Shown one piece after another: positions 34,554 through 47,400 of a stretch of 64,000 bases of DNA. A program made the translations under genes and the position numbers. The notes under the pieces were generated by a model, which made no database searches, was not told the origin of the DNA, and saw only the letters and a list, made by a program, of their open reading frames with translations. Position 1 is the stretch's first letter. Every line of letters begins with the position of its first letter. The DNA lies in contig CM060194.1 in assembly GCA_030549335.1 (NCBI GenBank), positions 13,642,171 through 13,706,170 of the forward strand, read 5' to 3'. The stretch is from Pontederia crassipes (taxonomy: Eukaryota; Streptophyta; Magnoliopsida; Commelinales; Pontederiaceae).

Positions 34554-36410
34554 TGATAGGTTCCTAGTTCAATTAAGATCCCAATTAGATCACTTCGAGG
34601 GGTTCAAGCCTCTAATAGACCACTTCGAGGGGGTCAAGCCTAAGATACTTGTTCTAAGCAATTATAAGATTATATTCTTATATATGATTAAAAAGAGTTC
34701 CAAGGGGCCATACTTATAAAACAAGTCCTAGCAGAACTAAAATAAAGAAACATAGTGCTAATCAAATTAGGAAGTAAATAGCTAATCCGAATCAAAGAAA
34801 AATTAACTATTCCTATTAATATTAGGGACTAGGTTCCTATCATTCCTGCTCTCTTCAAATAAAAACATGTGAGAGAACTTTTCTTTTCGATGCTTGATCA
34901 GACAAAGTCTGTTGATAACTTGAATAACATAAAGATTCTTCTTGAGAATGTAGTTTTGACTATGTATCGGTAGCATTGGAACAAGCTTGCATTGACTGAA
35001 GAAAGAGAATTTGAAATTGTTCAAATTCTTTTTGTATGAATAAAATTGACCCTGAGCCTTTTGAGCATCACAATCTTCAAATTTTCTTGAGGCTGAGTTA
35101 ACTGTCATAAGCATAAATAAGTTCTTATTAATATATCATTATTCAATACATGATTATTGCATGATAATAATGCATTTTACAGTAGATTCTTCAGAAGTTA
35201 TTTGCTCATTTGATAGTAGAACTATAGATGTCTCATTTTTAAGTCAACAGATGAATATGAAGGTTGAATTTCAACTGAATTATCTTCAATAATATCTTCC
35301 ATATCTTGTTGAGATAAATTTTCAGTGGAGATTACCGAAGAAAATGAAATATTAAACTCTTCTTCTCTTGACGGAGATATTATTACATTTGTGCCTTTGA
35401 ATGATTGTTCAAGTTTCAACTTGATATGTCTCCCTTCATATAAACATTTCTCTTCTCAGTGGGCAAAAGAAATTGCAACAACTATAGTAATGGACCATCG
35501 AGCTTTCACTTCCCATCGAAAATCGGGGAGAAGACCATCAACAAAAGTTTCCACCAATTTTTAATTTGACTTGATAATAATTCAAAACGAGTCTGATACT
35601 CCTCAATTGTACTTAATTGTTGAATATTTGCAAGTTCCTGAAGGCCACTTGAAAGCGAGTAACGAGTAGTCCAACATTCAATGTAGGGCGAAGGGGAAGG
35701 ATAGCTAGAGATCTCTTGTAAAACAGAGCAAACGATGGTATTTGTTTTCCCTTGTTTACTCGTTGATATTTGTTTTCATCATTGAATATTTGTAAAATTT
35801 GTTGAAATGATTCTTTGATTCGAGTAAGACGATCGACTAGTGTTAAAATATCTAAAGTCGATAAATCCTATGAAGCCATAATTTTTTTCTGCACATTTGA
35901 AATATTAGATTATGGATATAAACTATTAATAAGTTATGATAGAAATCGATTGACAGTAGTCAGCAACGATGACGGCGATGTAGTGGTAGCAACGGATGTG
36001 ATAGATGACAACGAAAGACGAAGATAACTAAATTATTGGTCCAACAAAAAAACTCGAGATATCACAATTGTCTGAAAAAAATCGAACATCTTTGATACCA
36101 ATTGATAGGATCATAATCCAACTAGGATCCTAATTAGATCACTTTGAGAGGATCAAGCCTCCAATAAATCACTTCGAAGGGGTCAAGCCTTCAAGATACT
36201 TGTTCAAAACAATTATCAAAGAAGATTATATTCTCATATATGATTAAAAAGAGTTCCAATGAACCATATTTATATATTAAATCTAAACAAGTCCTAGTAG
36301 AACTATAAATAAAAGAAAAAGAGTGCTAACCAAATTAGGAAGTACAAAACTAATCTTAATCAAAGGAAAATTAACTATTCCTACTAATATTAAGAACTAG
36401 GTTCCTATCA
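34554..36410 (-). mobile_element. Compact LTR retrotransposon (1.86 kb)
   Basis: The two LTRs are 34554-34842 (289 bp) and 36103-36410 (308 bp), both TGATAGG...CCTATCA. On the minus strand the 36103 LTR is followed by ATTGGTATCAAAG (tRNA-Met primer site), and the 34554 LTR is preceded by GAAGAGAGCAGGAA (polypurine tract). Flanks AGGCG/AGCCG are a 5-bp target duplication with one change. The internal 1.26 kb has a gag-like start (TLVERLTRIKESF) with stops and no enzymes, so it is non-autonomous. The LTRs have diverged noticeably. Confidence 0.88.
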
Positions 36411-38434
36411 AGCCGCTGGTCGATCGTTTGACAGAGAACAAAAGAAACCAAAAAGCAAAACGGAGCTCACGCTGCAGTGCGACACACAGTGTGGGGAAGT
36501 GTGTGCCGCCGCACCTCCTCCCCAAGCAATTTTGCACAAATCGAACGATTGATAATGTATGATTGACAATTGTATGCACTCAAATGTGTAGAAACCCTAA
36601 TATTCCTCTATCTATATATATATATATATATATATATTTCCTTCCGATCAGTTAAATGTGACATATGAACACCCCTAAGTACAAATAAGACAAAAAAGTA
36701 AAGCTATAAAATGCTATTTGAAATTTGAAGTGATATCTTATTCATAATATCTTAATCGTATTCGTTTAAACATACGATTTTATGCATTCCAAAAACAAAT
36801 AACCTAACTTTTAATCAAGGTTAAAATTTTTAATTCTTTTCGGATTGTTTTTTCGATTTGAACAGAGTTTTCGGATGGATAGATTTTTATTTACACACGT
36901 ACGGCACATACATAGTGGAAAAGATAGAATAACACGTTTTTTTATTGATACTCCCATTGATAATCCTACAAACTCGGAAGACAATTTTTAATTGACCCAT
37001 TTTTTCACCAGTCGACATTTGAGATGGGAGTTCAAAAGAAAAAGAAAAAAAAAAGATAAATGTTCAGAAGAAAATCCTTAATTCTAGCAGTTCACACAAA
37101 AATACTAGAAAAAAAAGCAATTTGGAATTTATTTTTCATTCAATTTCTTTTGGTCCACACAAAAATACAAATAAAAAGAATAAATTCTAGTTGCTCACAA
37201 ATACGTTCCAAGATCTGTTATTCGTACAAGACTATTCATGAACCCTAATCTTTCTCATTTGGTTAGTGGATTAGCAAGGCAAATTATGACACATTTCCAC
37301 ACAAGAATGATGTGCATTAGTTAATAGCACTAGAAATAATCATATGCACACAAAATAGAGATCAATTTCTACTATTTACAAAAAAATGTATAAATTACAA
37401 CAGCTGCAATATTTTTCCGCTAAAAACTTTTACCATCTCTTCTCAATCCTCAGCTGTCCATGATCACTAGAGACATGGATTGACATATAGACCTGAAAAA
37501 TCAATAAGGCAAGATGTCACAATATATATTATAGCAAGAATCCAAAGTGGAGAGTTTCAAGTAGAGCTGTTGGTTTTAGCAAAATATATATGCACCAGCA
37601 ACCAATATTTAAGATATGCAGCTGACATTCTAGAAAAAGAACTGCAAATGATAACGCCACCAAAGTTAAACAAGGAGACTGCATTAGTGCATCAAAGAAT
37701 CTTATTTCTATCCCAATTTACCTCAATCATGAAATCATGATAGGTATGCAATCACATGTACATGTCATGCGCATTATATGTGTGCCGCCCTTTGAATATG
37801 TAATAAAAAAAATTTAGATTAAAAAAGAAGGGAAATCGAAAAAAAGAAAAGGCTTTTTTTTTTGAAACGGGAAAGGACAACCAGCAAGGTCGTGGTTATC
37901 CAGAGTTTCATTAATTTTAGTTAAACATTACAGAAGCTTTATTGCGTCATAAAATCTGTGAAGCATAAGAAAAAGAAAATAAGTTTAATGTTGACAGACA
38001 TATTCAAGATTAATTGCCGCGCCGTATATAACTGATATCACTATAAATCTATGCTCAGAGAAGATTATTGTGTGTATATGTGTGTAAGAAGATTATTGTG
38101 TGTATATGTGTGTGCATACACACATATATAATTGATGATATTCATGAAGATTATTATATCCTTGGGCAACATATAATATATTAGGTAGTCCTTCCTGGAG
38201 ACTTAAAGAGTCCAAGCATGTGATAGAATCTTCCAGATTATCTCTCAGTTGTATATGATACCTTTTTCGGTTACAAAGTAAGACCACAGGTTAGTGTGCC
38301 AAAATATTACAAATTCATAGTTCAAGACAATTTCAAGAATTGAAAAACTAGGACCTTACCGTGATTGCAACAACTTGAGAAGGTCATATAAGCTGACCAT
38401 CAAATTTGATGAGGCGGCTGAACTTGTAAAACAA
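36411..38434. other. Spacer downstream of GCN2
   Basis: No gene supported. A TA microsatellite lies at 36611-36638 and a TG-rich stretch at 38062-38125. A LINE 3' tail (37852-37910) lies here. The part nearest 38434 should hold the GCN2 3' UTR; I cannot place its end. Confidence 0.5.
37852..37910 (-). mobile_element. LINE 3' tail fragment
   Basis: Poly(T) followed by GGGAAAGGACAACCAGC and GTGGTTATCC: the 3' hairpin and tail of the LINE family seen many times in this window. Confidence 0.6.
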
Positions 38435-41400
38435 TCAACTCCAGATTGCAAGATTCTTGAACTGTGTAGATATTAGATCCATTAAGAACTTGACAATGTC
38501 ATCTCTTTTAACATCCCTTTCTTTCTTCAATTCAAGATGACGGACCTGCAAAAACATATATCATCACATGTAAAAGGGGCAAAATTTTTCTGTTTGATTA
38601 TCACTTCTGACAGAAGTTTTTGCCATCACTGTGATTATTATGTGAAAAAATGCCATCACTGTGATTATTATGTGAAAAAAACAATCTTAGAGAATTTCAT
38701 CCAAAAAGCAACGATTACTTCTTTAAGGCATCAAGATGGTTTTCTTGATGGGCAGCTTGGACAATTTCTCAATTTGTGCTTCTTTGTATCATTCCGATTT
38801 TATCGGATGACTTCAAAGAGTCTTTTTAAATAAAATAGTTCCTGATATGACAGAAACAGCCAAAGCCTACTTATTTTAAGTTATCTTTGACAAATCATCT
38901 TTACCACCAACAGATTAAAAGATGTTTGATTCGAGAATTTGACACCAAACTGATAGTTAATATATTGACAGTTCCGACAAATGTATGCTAAGAACTTGTC
39001 TGCCCAAAAATTGTAGTTTAGGCAGAAGAGTAATGCTCCTCTACCACTACATTTATATGTTATAAAAGTGTAGTTACATTCTTTTGAAGGAGGAAGATCT
39101 TTATAATGTGATAAATTTGATACCAAGTCAGCAAGTAAGTCCATGCATGACCTCATGCTAGTCATACGACTTTTGTTTTCTTTTTGAGATCTTTATAAGC
39201 TACCAATCCTATGTGCATGTTATATTACCGACAAAACAATATCTACATACATATTTGATATCATTTTGTAAGTTATTCTAAAAGTCATTCAATACATCTG
39301 GTTTTTGGGAATGAACAGTTCATTTATGCAACTAGGAGGATAGTCTTGATACAATGAATCAACCTCATTGGTGTGACAAAGTCCTACAAATCATGGGGCA
39401 TAATTGGATTGACTTTGAACAATGTTTAGCAGGTTTTTCTAAGCTATTTTAGTTTTTTTGTGCATGCCTCTCCTTGCTTCGAAAGGATTGGTTACTAATA
39501 GAGCGGAATGGCGTCGTATGATCCATGTAGCCGACCCCACCTAGTGGGATAAGGCTTTGTTGTTGTTGTTGCCTCTCCTTGCACACTATGATTACCAATT
39601 TATATAAGAAAATAGTAGTGGTTAAAAAAATAGTTGGTAGTTCTATTAGTGGTTTTGTTATAGTATAATAATTTTTTTTTTGAGAAGAAAAAGGATGACT
39701 ACCGAGTTTGATTGTCATCCAGGTATATATATATCACTGAAAAGATGTCATGTACATGTGGTACGCTCTCCGTAGGAGAGCGGCAATAGCAAGGGAGTAC
39801 AAGTACTAGGTAAAACCCCACTCCCGAAGAAGACAAAAAATGTGATGTACAATATTATCCACCTGACACCTCTCCCCACAAAAAATAACTCGGTTGCGCT
39901 GTTGCCAAATGGCCCATTATAGTATAATAATTAACTCTAACTCTTGTACATACACGTATGATTTTTACATTTAGGACATTCTTTGAAATTTGTTTATTAA
40001 TTTTGTAACTGGAGTTTGGTCCACTCCATATAGACTATTTTGTAATGGAGATTTGTCCTCTCAAACAAACAAGTTACTAATTGTAATTGTATTTAAGATC
40101 CTTGCACTTTACTACAAATAAAAACTTAGTTTCATTTTTATAGTCTTTATTTCAGCCTTTATCAAGGGACCATGGTAATCTTCTCTATATCATTTCAATT
40201 TTATCGGATATCTCTGAAGAAACTAAGCAATTTTTAACTATATTATGCTTTAAAAATGCTTTAATTTTTCCTGCCAAGCTATATGCTGTCCATTCGTGCA
40301 CATTATGACAAAGATGATGCTTTTGCAATGATGTTTTCTACTCAGTAAGTGTCCTCTATCGAACTTAGTTATCAGCCACCAAATAGCTTATCATGCTAAT
40401 GATTTTTTTTGGCCAGCTAACAATGGCACACATCAGAAACATTATTAGAAATGAAAAAAATTTTTTTTTTTTTAGAAGGGAAAGGATGACCACCACTTAG
40501 GTTGTCATCCAGGCATATATATATCATCATATACATAAGAGCACTCTCCAGAGGAGAGCAAGAAGAAAAGACAAAAGGTGTTAGCCAAAACCCCACTCCC
40601 AAAGAAGGTAAAACATGTGATGTACAATACTATCAACCTGAACACTCTCCCCACAAAAAATGACACGGTTGCGCTGCAGCCAGATGGCCCAGGCACCGAC
40701 AAGAAAAGTCGCCACAGGACGTCTCCAATCCAAACTCTGTCTGCCAAGCCTCCTCGCGTTCTGCCAAAAATCTGCCGCCATCAGGAGAGCATCGCCACTA
40801 ATGGTCGTCCGGGACCACACCTCCCGGGACACCCGACAGCCAAAAAAGAGGTGCGTAACGTCCTCCTCTGCCTCCCCACATAGAACACAGGAGGTATCAG
40901 CATGCGAAGCCCACCGCGCCCTATAAACTCTGGAGAGGATCCGCTCACGCCGCAGAAGCCAAGCAAAAATCTTGACTTTCAGTGGAGAACGGGAACACCA
41001 AATGAGTCTGCAATCAGCTTTGAAGTCCTCTGAGTCGGTGGAGGCTAAAAGAAAGTGAAGATAGTGGCTGCGCGCGGAGAAGGAGTCCGCCATCCAAACC
41101 CATCCATCTGTCCGGGTCGGGTGTGGACGGAAAGGGGCAATCCTCTGGTGAAGTACCAATAAGTCAGAGACACGCTGATCAGAGAGGGGAGTCCTGAAAA
41201 GGGGAGTCCAGGAGCCGGTTCCCGGGCCGCCCATCTCCGACCAACACTCAGCCACAAACGCATCAGGATGTGCTGCAACAGCCAGTAGCCTGGGGAAAGA
41301 ATCAGCGAGCGGGCCCCCTGGGAGCCAGTTATGATGCCAAAAAGAGAATATCTCCCCATAACCGAGCGAGGGGGCCATGAAAGGTCGAACACGTGGAAAT

Positions 41401-44400
41401 ATAGCCGCCACCCCCCTCCAAAGAGAAGATGCGCCTCGTGGGATGGTGGGTCTAGAGTCCCATGAGAGATCACGTCCGTAGCAGGAGAAAAAAACCTCCC
41501 TCCATAAGCTGTCATCGGGGCCCATAATCCGACCCACCCACCGAGCAAGGAGTGCCCAGTTGGTGCATCGGAGATCTCGCACTCCCAACCCGCCCTGCGA
41601 CGTGGGCCTGCAAATGCTGCTCCAAGCCATGAGGTGAGCCCTACGGGAAGTGCCGCAACCCTGCCAAAAAAACCTGCACCTCAAGGCGTCAATCCGTGAT
41701 AATACCTGTGCAGGTATCTGGAGCACCGACATGAAATAGATCGGGAGGGATGAGAGTACTGATCGAAGCAGAATAAGACGACCGCCACTAGATAGAAGCT
41801 GTGAGCTCCAGCCCTGGAGACGACGCTCCAGCCGCTCAATGACAAGAATCCACCCTCGAGAGCCGATATGACGGTCAGATAGCGGAAGTCCCAAATAAGT
41901 GATGGGTAGGGCCCCAACAGGAGTGCGCAACTCCGCCGCACAGTGCAAAGCCTCCTCCGTCACCATGCCAAAGGGAATGAAGGATGATTTGACATGGTTG
42001 ATCTGAAAGCCCGAAGTGATGCCAAAAAGCTCCACCAGAATAGCCACCCGTTTGGCCTCAGCCGCCGATCCCTCAACAAAGAAGACGGTGCCATCTGCAT
42101 ACTGAAGTAGAGGCACCAGCCCCCCGGCAAAACCACTGAAGAGGCCAGCCCGACATGCCTCCTGGGTACACCTGGAGAGACCGTCAACCGCCAGCGTGAA
42201 AAGCATGGGTGCAAGGGGACAACCCTGACGGACCCCACGCTGAGGTTGCACCCAGCCCCCGGCCATCGCCCCATTGACCAGGAACAAGAAAGAGGCAGTG
42301 GTGATGCACCGCTTCATCCAAGCAATCCAGGTCGCAAGGAAACCTTGCACCTGTAAGGAATACCAAAGGAAGGACCATGAAAGAGAGTCATAAGCTTTGG
42401 AAAAATCGACCTTCCAAAGAAAAGCCTGACGACTGTTGCGCCTCCACTGTGCAAGAATCTCTGAGGCCATAGAATAACTGTCGGTGATGGATCTGCCATG
42501 GATGAAGGCCGTCTGGACCAGGGGACCCCTCCCCGTTGAGGTCGTGGAGCGCATCCGTGACCTCGTCTTCGGTGATGGCCTGCACTAACATGGAAGACTG
42601 ATCACGAGTGAGACAAGTAACATCCCTGGGAGACCAACTCCACGCCGGTGGGGGCCGCCGTCTGGAGAAGTCCCGATGGAAGGAGGCAATGGCAGCCCCG
42701 ATGCGGTGGTGGCCCATAATCCTCTGTCCCATCACCTCGAGCTGATCGATCCTGTTTGCCCGCCGCCGCGAGCACGCATAGAGGTGGAAGAACCGAGTAT
42801 TGACATCTCCCTCCTGAAGCCAGGTCTGCCGTGAGCGCTGCCTCCACTGGATCTCCACCAATCTGTCCTCCAACTGTATGGCCGACTGCGCCTGCCTGCG
42901 CTGGGCCACCTCGTCCTCCGTGAGATGGCGGGCATCCTCCTCCCGATCAAGGCGGGCGATCGTCTCTAGGGCCTCGGTCCTCCGTGGAACCCGAGCCTCT
43001 CGGGTCAGTCTTCGTCGGTCCTGAAGAAAAAGCCTCAGGCTGTGGAGCCTGGTAGCAAGCGTCTGTGCCGCAGAGTCAGAGGCCTCCACGCTCTGCCAAT
43101 GCCCGGCCACTGCCTGTCTGAACCCCTCCTCCAGAAGCCAGGACCGCTCAAAGCGGAAAGGGGAGCGGAGGGGTTGACCGTCCCCGAATCTCCACAAAAG
43201 GGGTGTGTGGTCCGAGAACGGTCGGTCCATAGCCTGCACGTCGGAGAGCTGGTGAGCCTCCACCAACTCCAGTGAGCCAAGGAATCTGTCGAGCCGAGAT
43301 CTAGATGTAGGCGCCGCTGTGCTCCGCCAAGTGAATCTACAGTTCGTTGCCGGGAGGTCGGACAACGACTGTGAATCGATGAAATCCCTGAACTCCTCAG
43401 CCCCGAGGTCTCTCCCTTGCCGTCTGGTGGGGCGGTCATCCATGTCAAGCGTGACATTGAAGTTGCCCCCAATCAACCAGCGGCCATCCGGGAGGTGGAG
43501 CCGAGCCGTCGATAACTCCTCCCATAGGACCGCCCGAAGGGACCCCGAGCAGGGGCCATATACGCAGGAGAGAAGGTAGGAGGATCCGTCTGTGCTACAT
43601 CTCAGGCGGGCAGTCATCGAGAACCGGGCTGTCCAGGAGGCAACCAGGGTAAATAGATCGGCCCTCCAACCGATGATACATCCTCCCGAATGACCGACAG
43701 AACTAAGCGAAATATGCTAGGAAAGCCGAGAACCACCGATCTGCTCCCATATCTGTGAGGTACACTCCATGAGTTTGGTCTCCTGCAAGAAGACCACATC
43801 GGCCTCCCATTCCCTCAAATAGCGACCAAGGGTTCGGCGTCTCCCCACATCGCCGAGGCCGCGAACATTCCATGTTAGTACCTTCATAATGAAACTGTTC
43901 TCATCTCGCGCGTGGGCGATCCTCTACCCACTGCTGTCCGCCGTCGAAAAGCGCCCTGCGCGAGCACCAGGAAACGCTGTGGGGGGCGGTGGATGCCGAG
44001 AAAATATTGCACATCAGAAAGATGAAAACTTAAGCTATATGTAAAGATCGATGAAGAAACATTTTCTAGAACGTAGAAACAATTGTGATGAGAAGGAAAA
44101 GATTATATATCTTGGCTTCAGAATGCAGCTACCCAAGTTATGATATAACGATACTTACCAATAACAAAATCCATATCAAAGAAAAAAAGACATCTAAGCA
44201 ATGATAAAAGATGGTACATCAAAGTCTCAATTTTATTTCTCAACGTATAATTCTTTTGTTATCTTGGACGAATCTAAATGTTCTCACACATCAAAATAGT
44301 ATTCATTGGGTTAAAACTATTTTTGGGAGGGCTCAAACTGATAGAAATTCCCTTTTCTGAACATAAGTGAAATTGCAAATTAATTGACAACAACATTACC

Positions 44401-47400
44401 TTAACATGTCCTGTTTGTGATAGACTGGCTTCAATTATGATAAGACACTTGATATCGCGTTCACTCGCATAATCATATTGTTCTTTGAGACTTGGATCTG
44501 GTTGAGGGAAAAACTCTGCCTGAGATTAAACATATGAACATATTAGATCATCGCAGGAAGACAGATACAAAAGTCACACACTGCATCAAGAAAACACTTT
44601 TCATGTCTTTATTACCATACAGACCTTAATGTTAGCTTGCCATAGTTCAGCAACCAATTCCATGCGTTCTTGTAGAAATCCGCTACCACCCCTTGAACAG
44701 ACAAGCACATGAACACAAGGTTCGGTTCTGTACCAGAAGGGAAAATCACATTCAACAGCAAATTTTATAAGGGAGCAGCAACTACAATATTAAGGCAACT
44801 CTAAAGAACAGGGGACAAAGCCGGTAGCTGACTACATACCTGGAGAATCTAACATCCATTGAAGAACGAAGGAAAATTTTCTCTAATGCAATGCTGATTC
44901 CTACTGCACCAGAAGGGGTAGATTTCTGTAGGATAATACAAGGAGTCAAGGAAAAAGTTCAGCAAAAAGCTTACCAGAGATCATATATACTAAAAAAGAA
45001 CCAGATGTCCTTATAGCTCAAGTATATCCTCCATATACCCTAATTTCGCAAAGAAGGATGTTATAATTGTTATTCCCACAGGTAACCAAAAGTTCAATGG
45101 AAAGCCTCATCTTCACACACTTCTATACCTTAATGATAGGTTAAGCTTCAGATGTGATCAGTGCCAATGTTCCAAGGATCACACAAAAGCTGACATGATA
45201 TTAGTAAAACATTAAGAATCAGATGCACTCCTAAGCATCCCGAACATCAATAGTAAATTTTAAAACATTTAAGATAACTTATATCTGGTGATGACGCATG
45301 TTGCTGATTATGATGACAAAATAGAGTGATACAATAGAGTACACCGCAAGATGATCAATATAGTCCATTGTGTCTCTTACATATAGACAAACACATTGAT
45401 GTCGGACAAGAATAGTATATGGGACCTTTGTCCTAATAGTTGGTCATTAGTTATGGGTCTTTAGTATAGCCCATTAGTTTAGTCTTCGTAACATTAGATT
45501 TCCTTTAATTTACGTTTCCTTGTTATTTGGTATGGGTACCTAGAACCATATAAATACCCTCTATTGATTGTATTAGAAAATGGACTTGATTAATGAATAT
45601 TAGCTATTAGTATATTTATATCCTAAGTGGATTCAATTACCAATTGGTATGAGAGAAAATCAATTCTCCACTAATAGGATCTTCAGATGTAAGATAGGTA
45701 ATCACTCCAATATAAAGAGCTTTCAAGAAAATGGAGGGAAGAATGTGCCACCATGAAGCCTTTTTTAGGAAAAATATGACTAGTCATGGTAATTATCATC
45801 ATGCATTCCGGAGCAATTGCTTGAACATTTAGAAAGAGAGGAACATACAAATTCTGCAACCAGATGACAACTAGCCAAAGGTAATAAGATTACAAACATA
45901 AGGTCTGAGTATAATACAACGCCATTATTTTTAATATTCATAAAAAAAATATTTTACTTTTTTAAAAGGAGTATTCAAGTATCTTATGTGTGCCTTAGAG
46001 CTGTATCATATGGTTTTATCAATTGGACATAAAGTTGCAAAACTTAAAGCGGATACCTACTTGTAACAATCACAATAGACATGAGAGAAAATAAATAAAA
46101 GAACAGTTACGAAATTTACTTGTTCATGGCCCCACGACTGCTGAAGCAGATAATCAGAGCGGCCACCAACACCGAGCAAAGTCGACTTAGAGCCTGATCC
46201 AGGTCCATTCTCTTTCAAGTATATCTGTTTATTTAATGGAAAAAATTAGACCATTTCCTCTCAAAGAAAAAAAGAAGATGACATCAGTTTGATGGAAGAT
46301 GACATCTCTTGCTAACCAAACATGATCAGAATTATATATCTTAAAAATTTGTGCATAAGAGATGAGATGAAATTACAAATTAAAGATGACAACTTTCAGT
46401 TTGTTTTCCTTTTTCACATTTAATAATTCATATTTCACCTAAGAGCAACCATGGAACATCCATGAACCCAAGATAGGGTAATTTCACCAACTGCCCTCAG
46501 GTTTTGGTGCTTCCCAAATTTGCTGCCAAACTTTATTTTGTAGAAAAAAGTGTCCGCCAACATAAAATTTAGAACAAGCATGTCATCTTTATTTGTTATT
46601 GAGGATATTGGGCGATTTGCTAAGGTAATATGTTTTTTCTTTTCTTCTGATAAAGAAGAGGATGGCTGCCAGGTTTTGAACATCCAAGTAAGGTAGCATG
46701 CCAATACAACAACAACAACAACAATACGACGTCATTCCGCTCTATTAGTAACCAAACCTTTCGGTATATTATTCACCAATAGATCTTGCTCTATTAGTTC
46801 ATTAAATTTGATGTCTTGTCCAATTTTCCTAAAAGCTTAAGCCATTAGAAAGAGAATCATCATTTATTTTATATTCTTAACATTCTCTCTCACGTGTGGA
46901 CTGCTGACAACTTTGGCCTATCCTACCCCACCACGTGGACAACTAAGGGAGGAAAATAATTTTTTTTAATAAGAGCTTAACGAGGTTTGAACCTAGGACC
47001 TCTAGCTCTAATACCATATTAACTTTGATGTCCCAACCAATTTTCCTAAAAACTTAAGCTGTTAGGAAGAGCAACATCATTTATTTTATATTCTTAATAA
47101 CATTATATCACATAAGTTTTTAATATTAAAAAAATGATAAAAGTTGCCTTTTAAAGTCAAGATCTTCACTTGACTTGTGAGGCAGCAACAAGATTCTTAC
47201 CAGAGTCTATTGGGCGAGATGGGTACCCTGCACTAACACATCCTGTGTACTATTCGTGTGGGGGAGGAGCACGTTACACATCTATTTTTTTGGGTGTATG
47301 GTGGCTCAGGAGGTATAGAGACAGACATCTTATCTTGTGTCCCTTTCAGGGACTGAAAGGGCTTTCTGGAAATCACTCAGAGGCCTCAAGGGTCGAGCTA

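Larger units (their letters stand above)
40455..44009 (-). mobile_element. Long L1-like LINE in the last GCN2 intron
   Basis: It is in the same orientation as GCN2. From the 5' side it carries an endonuclease region, an RT region and a zf-RVT region, then a 3' hairpin and poly(A) (T run at 40458-40471). The 11-bp match CACATCAGAAA at 40429-40439 and 44010-44020 may be the target duplication, but it does not touch the tail directly. ORF1 (gag) is absent, so the copy is 5'-truncated. Three separate lesions (nonsense codon, internal deletion with frame change, altered RT active site) make it inactive. Confidence 0.9.

Noticed and set aside
37480-37740. 86-residue open frame
   Set aside because: No recognisable domain; lies in the 3' flank of GCN2 on the opposite strand.
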